22,921 nucleotides of DNA from a virus: the IMG/VR virus record IMGVR_UViG_3300045116_000540, positions 1 to 22,921 of that record; one strand, 5' to 3'. Of the stretch, positions 14,350 through 21,349 are shown piece after piece. Position 1 is the first letter of the stretch; each line of letters begins with the position of its first letter. Both the position numbers and the translations under genes were made by a program. A model generated the notes under the pieces. The model saw nothing but the letters and a program-made list of their open reading frames with translations. It searched no databases and was not told the origin of the DNA.

Positions 14350-15506
14350 TCATCTACCACGCGTCTTCTTCGCAACCCTCTCATCCAGACGCGTCAGTTC
14401 CTCACAAATGCGCCCCCGGCGGCCAACCGGAATCCCCATGATCGAGTCGTATGAATGACCCTTCCACATCAGGTAGATGATGTCTGCTTCAAGATGGCGC
14501 GGTCCTCCGCCGGGAAGAAAAAACTGCGCTGCATGATGTCGAGCACACGACGGCTTTCCCGACCACACGCCTCGCAAGTGAAGTCGAACTCCATCTCGAT
14601 ACCGGGCTCGTTCTCGATGAAACTCGCGCGCAGCGCGCCCCGATCCGCAGCAGACCACCGCTGCACGGTGTTGAAACACTGCTTCGCCACCTTCGACAAC
14701 TTCACCCGCTTGTGATTGCTCGTGACGAAGTCGCCCGGATCGAGAAGTACCCGCGAGCCACCGATCGACTGAAGTCGCATCAGGATGGCAAACGTCAGGA
14801 TCGCCTGACGCTCCTCGGGCGTCCCCTTCGTGCCGACGACCTCGACGACCGCACTCATATCCGGCCGCATCCGACGCCAGACCACATCGACGTCAGCCCC
14901 TTTCAATCGCACCGTGTACTCATCCCGGGCGGGCTCAGGCGGCTCGTACCTCTTCAGATCATCGATCAGGTCCAGTGAGAGCTTGTTTTCGTGCTGACAC
15001 GACCGAATCGGACACTTTACGGTGAAATCGTACACCGCCCCCGTCATCTCCCAATATGAAACACAGCGCAGGGCGATGAGCATATCAGTTCTGGTCGCCG
15101 CCGATAGTTCGTGCGTGATCGCACGGCGAATCTCTCCTGGGTCTATCACCGACCCAATCGCCACCGTGCAATTCGCCAGAACCGCATTGATCAGCATCGA
15201 GAACGGTTGCTCGTCATTCGACAGCAAGTCCTCCTCAACGCCGGTGAGAGCCTTCATCTGCACGACGCTGTGCATCCGGCCATTGGCATCGAGATATCCG
15301 CCAACCACCGGGTAGACACCCGCCTCGGACACTGCCTCGGTGATGAATTGGTATCCGCCGCCCCCCCCACCGTCTGCTCCGCCGACGCCCTCGAACCCGA
15401 CACCGGATTCAACGTCGCCAGCCGCTGCCCTCTCCTTGGCTCGGGCGAAGCGTTCCATATACGATGACGCCTTGCCTTCCGTGGCCACGACCTTGTTTTC
15501 AGCCAT
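14350..15506 (-). CDS. Tail assembly chaperone, -1 frameshift product
   Basis: If ribosomes slip back one base at TTTTTTC (14523-14517), the protein keeps residues 1-330 and gains 55 residues to a TGA at 14350, giving about 385 aa. The added part starts LPGGGPRHLEADIIYLMWKG and continues HSYDSIMGIPVGRRGRICEE. This segment has good protein character: a predicted helix, a YDSIMGIPVGRR motif similar to the downstream halves of other tail chaperones, and a basic end. It has no start codon or ribosome-binding site of its own near that boundary. By analogy with lambda gpG/gpGT, the two products in a fixed ratio would coat the tape measure protein during tail assembly. The order here fits that model. 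Confidence 0.8.
14469..15506 (-). CDS. Tail assembly chaperone / gp26-like protein, zero-frame product
   Basis: A 345-aa protein upstream of the tape measure gene, the position of tail assembly chaperones. Cys pairs at 165/170 (VKCPIRSCQHE) and 311/314 (FTCEACGRE), followed by LDIMQRSFFFP, resemble the C-terminal part of T4 gp26-like baseplate-hub chaperones. The N-terminus has a charged helix and a Gly-rich linker (about 41-51). The zero-frame product ends at TGA 14469-14471. A TTTTTTC slippery site at codons 329-330 allows a longer product. ATG 15506 follows GGTGA and overlaps the stop of the Tad2-like gene by 8 bp, so translation is coupled. Confidence 0.85.
   Translation of the reverse strand: MAENKVVATEGKASSYMERFARAKERAAAGDVESGVGFEGVGGADGGGGGGYQFITEAVSEAGVYPVVGGYLDANGRMHSVVQMKALTGVEEDLLSNDEQPFSMLINAVLANCTVAIGSVIDPGEIRRAITHELSAATRTDMLIALRCVSYWEMTGAVYDFTVKCPIRSCQHENKLSLDLIDDLKRYEPPEPARDEYTVRLKGADVDVVWRRMRPDMSAVVEVVGTKGTPEERQAILTFAILMRLQSIGGSRVLLDPGDFVTSNHKRVKLSKVAKQCFNTVQRWSAADRGALRASFIENEPGIEMEFDFTCEACGRESRRVLDIMQRSFFFPAEDRAILKQTSST
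14517..14523 (-). promoter_or_regulatory. -1 ribosomal frameshift slippery heptamer (T TTT TTC)
   Basis: In the zero frame the codons are AGT TTT TTC, giving a canonical X-XXY-YYZ heptamer in which both tRNAs can re-pair after a -1 slip. Six bases downstream, GCGG-AGGA-CCGC can form a short GC hairpin. The -1 frame is open for 55 codons while the zero frame ends after 15 more codons. Confidence 0.8.
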
Positions 15507-15768
15507 TGGTCACCACCAACTCCCAATCATCGGACAACATATCAGGTTGAGAAGCCAACCATCCCGGCTGATCACAACCTTGTGCCGTGAACATCACGAT
15601 GCATGGCTCCAACGTCAGCGGTCCACTCTTGACCTCCAGCACATGGCGTTCCAGGAGATAGATGTACATCCCCTTCCCGTTCCATCCAGCCCGCCGAACC
15701 TTGCGGCCATTCTTGAGCGCACAAAGCGCCTCACCGAAGTCCATCCCGGAAATCTTCGCATTTGCCAT
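15499..15768 (-). CDS. tad2: DUF2829 / Tad2-like protein (putative Thoeris anti-defence)
   Basis: An 89-aa protein with the DUF2829 hallmarks in order: FGEALCALKNGRKVRRAGWN (11-30), GKGMYIYL (31-38), a central strand PCIVMF (55-60), and PGWLASQPDMLSDDWELV (68-85). DUF2829 is the family of phage Tad2, shown to bind and sequester the Thoeris signal gcADPR so that the NADase or effector is not activated. The length matches the family. The start at ATG 15768 has a very strong GGAGGTGA site. It is unusually placed inside the late tail operon, between a duplicated-domain protein and the chaperone, and overlaps the chaperone start by 8 bp. A non-defence role in the tail cannot be excluded from sequence. 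Confidence 0.88.
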   Translation of the reverse strand: MANAKISGMDFGEALCALKNGRKVRRAGWNGKGMYIYLLERHVLEVKSGPLTLEPCIVMFTAQGCDQPGWLASQPDMLSDDWELVVTNG

Positions 15769-15797
15769 CTCTCACCTCCAACGCCTCAAAATAGGCG

Positions 15798-16520
15798 TCA
15801 CTTCTTCGCAGAAACAGCGCCAGAAATCGCCCTCAAAATCCAGTCGCCCGTGGAATTCGTTTCCTTGTCGACAGCCGTGACCCCGCCATCAGGAACAAGA
15901 TCAACTGAACGCCCCCACCTCCTCATGACCCTCCCTCCAAGAGGCATTGGAAAAGCCGGAATGTTCGCTCCTGTGAAACCATCCTCCCGTAGCCGACCAA
16001 ATTGCGGGAACTGTTTATCGATGAGCGGCGGCAGACCATATGAGGGGAACTTAAACGACCTATCACCGGTGCTTTCGAGACCGGCGACACCATGCAAGAT
16101 AGGACCACCAGGCTGACTGTTGAGCAACCCAGTGGCGACCTTCTTCGCCTCTGCCTCGTTGTCATAGATGCCTTCTATCTGATCCGCATCAAGTCCGCCC
16201 CTGAACAGCAACCTCATGTCCTCTGCACTTCTGATCGGGACAAAAATGTCGTTGAATTCAGAATGACCTGTCGGCTTCGTGACAACCCACAACTTGAGAG
16301 CACGCGGTGAAACCCGCTTCGATGGCGCGGCCAACAGCCGATTTGCCATAGCCTTCGCATCAGCCTCGCTGGAATAAATACCCTCGATATCGTTCCTGTG
16401 AACAACACCACGAAAGAAATGCATCAGATCCGTCAGATTGTCGATCTGAACGAAGACATCGACCAACTCCGAATCCTTGATCGGAATCGAAACAACCCAC
16501 ATCTTGTTCAACTTGGCCAT
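15798..16520 (-). CDS. Phage protein with an internal tandem duplication
   Basis: A 240-aa protein (ATG 16520 with AGGAGA 8 nt upstream). Residues 7-63 and 77-133 are two copies of one module, with 26 of 57 aligned positions identical. Each runs from a WVV strand and a VFV/IFV strand, through FFRG/LFRG, to IEGIYS-SEADAK or IEGIYD-NEAEAK and a helix. The C-terminal 100 residues differ: Gly/Pro-rich with VMRRWGRSVDLVPDGGVTAV. The module pairs a short beta sheet with a helix that starts after the acidic SEADAK, like small ligand-binding or adaptor domains. It lies between the tube paralogue and the Tad2-like gene, 10 bp after the former. No named family is recognised, and a tail-assembly role is inferred from the operon. 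Confidence 0.8.
   Translation of the reverse strand: MAKLNKMWVVSIPIKDSELVDVFVQIDNLTDLMHFFRGVVHRNDIEGIYSSEADAKAMANRLLAAPSKRVSPRALKLWVVTKPTGHSEFNDIFVPIRSAEDMRLLFRGGLDADQIEGIYDNEAEAKKVATGLLNSQPGGPILHGVAGLESTGDRSFKFPSYGLPPLIDKQFPQFGRLREDGFTGANIPAFPMPLGGRVMRRWGRSVDLVPDGGVTAVDKETNSTGDWILRAISGAVSAKK
16119..16502 (-). repeat. Two-copy protein module in the 240-aa gene
   Basis: The protein repeat at residues 7-63 and 77-133 is a 70-residue spaced duplication. The two DNA copies are too diverged for the duplication to be recent. Confidence 0.7.
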
Positions 16521-16530
16521 GATGTCTCTC

Positions 16531-17253
16531 CTATAACCTTGCCAGGTCAGCAATTGCAAGAGATGTCGAGAAAGCCCTCGACGTCGTCGGACTTATCGTT
16601 GACACCGTCACTTCGTCCACAAACCCGGGCTGAATCGTGAGAGTGGCAATCGACACATTCGCCGAGTTGGCATCGAAGTCCCCGCCGGGCTTATACCCCG
16701 TAGGAATGCACTTCCGCATGTACCAACACCGCGCAGGTATCCTCGTTGTCAATGCGGTCAGCCCGTTCTCGGGCGGCAACGAAACCAGTCCACCGGTTTT
16801 ACGAGTTATTTGAATGCCCCCTGACACTGGTCTTTTCTTCGGCTGTTGAAGGATGTCAGGTCGTTCCAATTCTACAGATTCGACAACTGCGGATTGCTCC
16901 CGCTTTACGGTCGGACGCCACCCGAAAAAATGAACCAAGAACAGATCGCGCCGTACCGGGGCAATCCCCTTCAACGCCCGCAACAGCCAGTTATAGAAAT
17001 CACTGTCGTACCACCGAACACCACGAGAAAGCGTGATCGGCCCAACCACCGCACTCTGCACAGCGTACCGCGTAAACGGTGCATTGCCAGGCTTCACCTC
17101 ACGCGTCGTCACCGTCCACTCTGGAGTGGTACATGCCGAGAACCCCAACACAGGATCAAAGACGCTGTTCGCGGCGTCCCCCTGATATCCGCTCATGTCG
17201 AAAACATGAAACGGATACTCCTGTAGCATATCGAGGAAACGAAGGTCCGGCAC
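16531..17253 (-). CDS. Second tail-tube-like protein (gp19-type paralogue)
   Basis: A 240-aa protein similar in layout to the tube protein downstream of the sheath. It has YPFHVFDMSGY, an ITLSRGVRWYDSDFYNWLLRAL segment like the tube's VTLTRGAAIGDTKFIDWIFAKI, and a C-terminal PGGDFDANSANVSIATLTIQPGF like the tube's AGDLDADSGEVSIAEVEVELESF. It is 57 residues longer, with a central insertion. Contractile phages often use tube-like proteins as baseplate-tube adaptors (T4 gp48/gp54) or tube ends, so this may be one. GTG 17253 has no ribosome-binding site but sits 7 nt after TATGCT of a TTGACC-17-TATGCT promoter. The start is therefore probably leaderless. Confidence 0.8.
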   Translation of the reverse strand: MPDLRFLDMLQEYPFHVFDMSGYQGDAANSVFDPVLGFSACTTPEWTVTTREVKPGNAPFTRYAVQSAVVGPITLSRGVRWYDSDFYNWLLRALKGIAPVRRDLFLVHFFGWRPTVKREQSAVVESVELERPDILQQPKKRPVSGGIQITRKTGGLVSLPPENGLTALTTRIPARCWYMRKCIPTGYKPGGDFDANSANVSIATLTIQPGFVDEVTVSTISPTTSRAFSTSLAIADLARL

Positions 17254-17260
17254 ACTTCAG

Positions 17261-17289
17261 AGCATACGAAGAACAATGAAAGGGGTCAA
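17261..17289 (-). promoter_or_regulatory. Promoter before the tube paralogue
   Basis: On the minus strand TTGACC (17289-17284), 17 nt, TATGCT (17266-17261), then 7 nt to GTG 17253. The region between the tube stop and this GTG is only 36 bp, and no purine-rich ribosome-binding site is present. This supports a leaderless transcript. Confidence 0.5.
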
Positions 17290-17841
17290 TCACGCAGTGG
17301 GCTGGATGATCTCAAAGGACTCGAGTTCGACTTCGACTTCCGCGATGGAGACCTCACCGGAGTCCGCATCGAGGTCGCCCGCGACCTTCACCCTGCTCGG
17401 CTGGCAGTCGTAGCACCGGTACGTCAATGACTTCGCCTCCCACCTGTCGGGAAGCGTCGATGGGTTGTTGAGCCGTCCTGGACCATTCGAATCCTTGCGA
17501 ATCGCCGTGGATGGCATGTGGTAGATATCCATGTCCGCACGATACTCGCGGCCCTCGATCTTTGCGAAGATCCAATCGATGAACTTCGTGTCACCGATGG
17601 CTGCTCCGCGCGTCAGCGTCACCGTCTCCACCGTCGGTGGTCCACCGAACTTCCGTGCATAGGTATAGATGCCCTCACGGTAGTTCGTCGTTTCCGTCGT
17701 GATCTGCGGAATCGTCACCGACTTGAAGCCAGCTTCGACCGCACCAAGGTCGCTCAAGTCCCCCTCGTATGGTCCACCGGGGATCATCTTGACGTGGTAC
17801 CGATAGTTCTGGAGCTTGTCCTGACTTGCCGCGCGTGCCAT
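17290..17841 (-). CDS. Tail tube protein, T4 gp19-like
   Basis: A 183-aa tube protein that would stack as hexameric rings inside the sheath. It has the gp19-family layout: an N-terminal RYHVKMIPGG strand, a VTIPQITTETTNYREG block, TVTLTRGAAIGDTKFIDWIF, and the C-terminal CQPSRVKVAGDLDADSGEVSIAEVEVELESFEII. The length is typical of gp19-type tubes. ATG 17841 has GAGG upstream and lies 1 bp after the stop of the preceding gene. The position between sheath and chaperone is standard. It is paralogous to the 240-aa protein that follows. Confidence 0.92.
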   Translation of the reverse strand: MARAASQDKLQNYRYHVKMIPGGPYEGDLSDLGAVEAGFKSVTIPQITTETTNYREGIYTYARKFGGPPTVETVTLTRGAAIGDTKFIDWIFAKIEGREYRADMDIYHMPSTAIRKDSNGPGRLNNPSTLPDRWEAKSLTYRCYDCQPSRVKVAGDLDADSGEVSIAEVEVELESFEIIQPTA

Positions 17842-17842
17842 C

Positions 17843-18265
17843 TCACGACCTCGCTCGCAGGGGACCAGCGGTCACCCGCGCATACATTTCCGCGATCGGC
17901 GCACCGACCGACACAAGTTGAATCCGCTCATCCCAGGCCAGAACCAACGTCCTGTCCTCGTACAGATAGACACCACCACCGACCGTCCCGATCAGCACAC
18001 GCCGTGGGACAGGAACGTCGCGGTTCACAATGAACACGTTTCCAGTCGCTGACGTCCCGAAGTCGACCAGTATCCGCTCGATGAGGTATTGATCGAACGA
18101 ATCGTCCGGCCCGACAAAATCGAATGTGAACAACCCGCCAACGACATCAGCCGGAAAACGGCGCACCCCCTGAATGTCATCAACAGGAGTGGTCGTCGGC
18201 AACACGCCCGTCCAAGGGTTCCCGGCCGTTACCCGCTGCTCAATCGTGGTGATCGGTGACGTCAC
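17843..18265 (-). CDS. Small virion-associated protein, unknown
   Basis: A 140-aa protein starting at GTG 18265 with AGGGG about 12 nt upstream. It reads as a beta-sandwich: DVVGGLFTFDFVGPDDSF, YLIERILVDFGTSATGNVFIVNRD, VGGGVYLYEDRTLVLAWDERIQLVSVGA. No enzyme motif, signal peptide or membrane helix is visible. It lies between the sheath and tube genes, where small sheath or tube accessory or decoration proteins are usual. No named family is recognised, and the role is inferred from the neighbours. Confidence 0.75.
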   Translation of the reverse strand: MTSPITTIEQRVTAGNPWTGVLPTTTPVDDIQGVRRFPADVVGGLFTFDFVGPDDSFDQYLIERILVDFGTSATGNVFIVNRDVPVPRRVLIGTVGGGVYLYEDRTLVLAWDERIQLVSVGAPIAEMYARVTAGPLRARS

Positions 18266-18279
18266 TGATCAACGTGCCC

Positions 18280-18705
18280 CTATGCGGCCACCACATTGTC
18301 CGTCGAGAGAACACGCCACGCAGCGCCGCTGTAGTAGACAGGAACGCCCGTGCCAACACCTGGCCCCTCGCCGATCTTCCGGCCATCCGATGCGAACGCC
18401 ATCTGCCCCTCATAGACCGAACCGACACCAGGCAGCGTTGCCACCGTGTAGACAGACAGGGAGTTCCTGTCGGTGTACCCCATGTCGCCATCCTGGGTAG
18501 GCTTCGCATCGTCGTGCGCCGTCTGAACAAGTGCGACGGTGATGTCACCGTCATCGATCATCTCCTTGATCCTGACATTCCCATCGATGTCGGGCATCGA
18601 GATGCCAGACCACGTTTTCGACTCGCCGAATGCGAGTTCGATGTCCGGACCCGAGATGAAGACCATCGTCCGGTCGGCCTTGGTGTTGGTGAATGTTGCG
18701 TCCAT
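18280..18705 (-). CDS. Small virion protein with head-fibre/decoration-type C-terminus
   Basis: A 141-aa protein with ATG 18705 after AGAGGAAA. The C-terminal half has the pattern seen in many phage fibre or decoration proteins: VYTVATLPGVGSVYEGQMAF, ASDGRKIGEGPGVGTG, VPVYYSGAAWRVLST. In those proteins it serves as a small attachment or capping domain. The N-terminal half is beta-rich (TMVFISGPDIELAFGESKTW). It lies 35 bp after the sheath stop. Role in the tail is inferred; it could decorate the sheath or head. Confidence 0.75.
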   Translation of the reverse strand: MDATFTNTKADRTMVFISGPDIELAFGESKTWSGISMPDIDGNVRIKEMIDDGDITVALVQTAHDDAKPTQDGDMGYTDRNSLSVYTVATLPGVGSVYEGQMAFASDGRKIGEGPGVGTGVPVYYSGAAWRVLSTDNVVAA

Positions 18706-18740
18706 GATTTCCTCTCACTCCTCGTTCAAAGCGTCGCCGA

Positions 18741-21215
18741 CTACACCGAACCCTTGGTGATCTGGGTGATCCTGAAGACAATCATCTCGGCCATCTCATG
18801 CGGACGGACGCCGACGTCGCAGTACACATGGTTGTCGTCGATGCTGTTGTTTGTCTCGTCGCAGATGACGAAGAACGCCTGCACTGGCGTATCCCCGCCG
18901 AAATAGTTGTTCTTGTACAAGTTCCCGAGGAACCCATCCGCGAACGCCTTGATGCGTGCCCACAGGCTTGCTCCGACGTTCTCGAACACGAATCCATGGG
19001 TGCTCTCGAAGATCGACACCCGAATGAAGGTCACGAGTCGCCGAGCATGGATGTAGCTGTAGTCACTCCTCGGACGCTCCAGCGTCCTGGCGCCCCACAC
19101 CACCCGTCCGGTCTGCGGGGTATCGATGATCGGGTTGATCTCGTAGGGTTGAACGATGTCCAGCTCCGACCACTCCATTTTCCGCTCGACGCCCGAGCAG
19201 AAATTGAGCGAAGCCCGCGTGATACCGGCGGGACCGGTCCCCACGTTCGCCAAAACATCGCTGTTGGCCATGATGCCAGCGATGTGGCCACCCGGAGGGA
19301 AGGTGCGAATCAGGTCGGTGATCGGGTCAGCGATCTTGATCCACGGATAGTAGAGTGCGGCCCACCCCTTCGTGTAGGCATAGGTATTCAGCCGCCACCG
19401 CTGCGCCTGGATCGGCGTGAGTCCCTCGGGTGTACAGAAAATGGCGAACCACCGACCGTTGTCCGGGTCCGCACATTCTGTCGTGATGTCGTTGAACATC
19501 GTGATCTTGGCCGCCGAAGCCGCGTTCAGAGCATCCGGCACCACGAGGTTCATCATCTCGTTGACCTTCAGGAAAGCATAGATGCCCTCCCGATCGGCCT
19601 TCAAGTTGGGATTGGTGAGTTCGTTGCGGGTCAGCGGCAGAGTACCGTCGAGACCGCCCGTCGGATCGTCGGTGACCGAAGCATCGCTCGGGTCTTTCGC
19701 GTACGTGATCGACACGATTGACCGCGCCGCCGCCTGGGTCACATTCCCGACCGGGAGCAGCACCTGGAATGCGAACTGCCCCGTGGCGTAGTCGATCACG
19801 TTGAACCCGGCCGCCGCTGCCGGGTCGACGGACGCACCCGTCAGGTTTCCCTCGCCGTCATCGACGATGACCCTTGCGGTGCCGCCTGTGTCCTCGTAGG
19901 TGATGGAAACGGACCCACGCGCCACCGGGAACTCAAGCGGCCCGGTCACGAATGGGTTGTTGATCGTCGGCGTCGCACCGCTCGAACCGAACTGGGTGGC
20001 GATACCATTGCCAGCGCTGATCGCCCGCGTCCTCGCCAGCCCGTTGAGACTGAACGGCCCGACGTTGTCGGTCATCGCGGAGAGATCGATCAGGTCACTG
20101 CCGGTGTCCTCGTTGTTCACGATCGTCAGCAGGTAGTGCGGATCGGTCGTGTCGGTCAGCGACAGTTGATCGAAGCTCTCGCGGAGTTGATTCACGTCGT
20201 CATCGTCGACCTGCCAGACCTGGAGCTTGTAGCGAGTGAAAACTGCCGTCGCCGGGGTGTAGTAGTTCGGGTCCCCCGACACCACAACCGACACATCGTT
20301 ACCGTCCAGACCCTCCCACGCGACCTCGAACGGGACGTTGTCCTGGGTGTAGTCGGCGATGATGTTCTCGCCCAGCGCGGGAGCCGACGCGAACGTGACG
20401 GACCATACACCCGTCGTGTAGTTGATCGCCCCAACGATGCCGCCAGCCCATGCACCAGCGCCGTCGTCCGTGACGGTGACCACCGCGCCCTTCGGTGTGT
20501 AGGCATAGGAGACATCACCAGGAATCAAGGGTGCTGCCGTCGCCCTGAGCGAAAAGTGGCCAGTGACGTAGCTGACGTATCCGACGGTCACGCCAGGCGC
20601 CGCAGCGTCCTCGAGACCGCCAAGACCATCGTCGTTGTAGACGATTGACGGAGCAGGACCCTGCAAATCGGTGATCGTGATCGATCCTGGAACGACCGGC
20701 GTATCCGCGCCGAGCAAGCCCAGCTTGCCCACGAACTCGGTGGCCACGCCGTTGGGAGTCGGACTCAAGTCCGATGCCTGACCAACCACTGGAGCACCGG
20801 CTGGCCGGTATCGCACCGAAATCCCACCCGCGGACGCACGAAGAGGGTTGTATGTGAACGCACCGGTGAAGGCGAGTGTCACGCCGTCACCGACGTCCAT
20901 CAACTCTTCCTCGACCGGATTGGCCAGGTTGCCCGCCGCCTTCGCGGCACCGGCACCGACGCACCTGTTGATGTACGCCCGCTTCCCACCGTTTGCGAAA
21001 AATGCATAGACGTGGGTCGGGAGTTCCGATCTCGAGTCGAAGGACCCGTACTTTGCGACGAATTGCGTCCAGTTCGTTACGACATCAGGGTCGTTGACCG
21101 GACCGCGAGGGGTGAAGCCGACGAAGGCTCCGTTCGAAGTGCTGACACCTGCCGGGGTGACCTTCCCGGAGGGGACTTCCTGGGTGTAGATACCGGCGTG
21201 AAGCATTTCGCCCAT
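18741..21215 (-). CDS. Tail sheath protein (unusually large)
   Basis: An 824-aa contractile sheath subunit, well above the 390-660 residues usual in the family. The N-terminus (HAGIYTQEVPSG, AFVGFTPRGPVNDPDVVTNWTQFVAKYG) and C-terminus (IHARRLVTFIRVSIFESTHG to the end) are the conserved sheath core, including WARIKAFADGFLGNLYKNNYF. Between residues about 105 and 530 lie repeated beta modules of a type NGVATEF--PVVPGSITI--DDG-G-L--VSYVTGHFSL. Full modules occur at about 154-240 and 403-506, with partial ones at 109-136 and 243-291. These would sit on the outside of the sheath. ATG 21215 follows AGGAG. Confidence 0.95.
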   Translation of the reverse strand: MGEMLHAGIYTQEVPSGKVTPAGVSTSNGAFVGFTPRGPVNDPDVVTNWTQFVAKYGSFDSRSELPTHVYAFFANGGKRAYINRCVGAGAAKAAGNLANPVEEELMDVGDGVTLAFTGAFTYNPLRASAGGISVRYRPAGAPVVGQASDLSPTPNGVATEFVGKLGLLGADTPVVPGSITITDLQGPAPSIVYNDDGLGGLEDAAAPGVTVGYVSYVTGHFSLRATAAPLIPGDVSYAYTPKGAVVTVTDDGAGAWAGGIVGAINYTTGVWSVTFASAPALGENIIADYTQDNVPFEVAWEGLDGNDVSVVVSGDPNYYTPATAVFTRYKLQVWQVDDDDVNQLRESFDQLSLTDTTDPHYLLTIVNNEDTGSDLIDLSAMTDNVGPFSLNGLARTRAISAGNGIATQFGSSGATPTINNPFVTGPLEFPVARGSVSITYEDTGGTARVIVDDGEGNLTGASVDPAAAAGFNVIDYATGQFAFQVLLPVGNVTQAAARSIVSITYAKDPSDASVTDDPTGGLDGTLPLTRNELTNPNLKADREGIYAFLKVNEMMNLVVPDALNAASAAKITMFNDITTECADPDNGRWFAIFCTPEGLTPIQAQRWRLNTYAYTKGWAALYYPWIKIADPITDLIRTFPPGGHIAGIMANSDVLANVGTGPAGITRASLNFCSGVERKMEWSELDIVQPYEINPIIDTPQTGRVVWGARTLERPRSDYSYIHARRLVTFIRVSIFESTHGFVFENVGASLWARIKAFADGFLGNLYKNNYFGGDTPVQAFFVICDETNNSIDDNHVYCDVGVRPHEMAEMIVFRITQITKGSV

Positions 21216-21283
21216 GGCTCTGATCTCCTCGTCAGCACCTCCTCATCCACCTCCGTGCCCGATCTGGAATCTCGTTCTAGGTA

Positions 21284-21312
21284 ATTCTCAAACGGCGCCA
21301 CTATAAAGTCAA
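21284..21312 (-). promoter_or_regulatory. Promoter of the sheath operon
   Basis: On the minus strand TTGACT (21312-21307), a 17-nt spacer and GAGAAT (21289-21284), in the 134-bp gap before the sheath gene. The palindrome CGCAACCGATTGCG (copy 4, read on this strand) lies 19 bp upstream of the -35 box. It would give a leader of about 60 nt with AGGAG. Confidence 0.5.
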
Positions 21313-21331
21313 GCCTGTCGACAATCCAAAA

Positions 21332-21345
21332 CGCAATCGGTTGCG
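21332..21345. promoter_or_regulatory. 14-bp palindromic operator-like site, copy 4
   Basis: CGCAATCGGTTGCG, 4 bp after the stop of the 247-aa gene and upstream of the sheath promoter. It has the same sequence and orientation as the copies at 7605 and 13439. Confidence 0.65.
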
Positions 21346-21349
21346 CCAG

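Noticed and set aside
14350-14679. Independent 109-codon minus-strand gene
   Set aside because: Only its last 55 codons look like protein, there is no start signal at that boundary, and the slippery site explains it as a frameshift extension of the chaperone.
18798-19721. Plus-strand open frame of 307 codons
   Set aside because: Antisense to the conserved C-terminal half of the sheath gene.
2807-21215. Extracellular contractile injection system or tailocin rather than a phage
   Set aside because: The 1438-aa tape measure and frameshifting chaperone fit a long phage tail, and no AAA+ ATPase typical of injection systems is present. A tailocin cannot be fully excluded because head genes lie outside the window.
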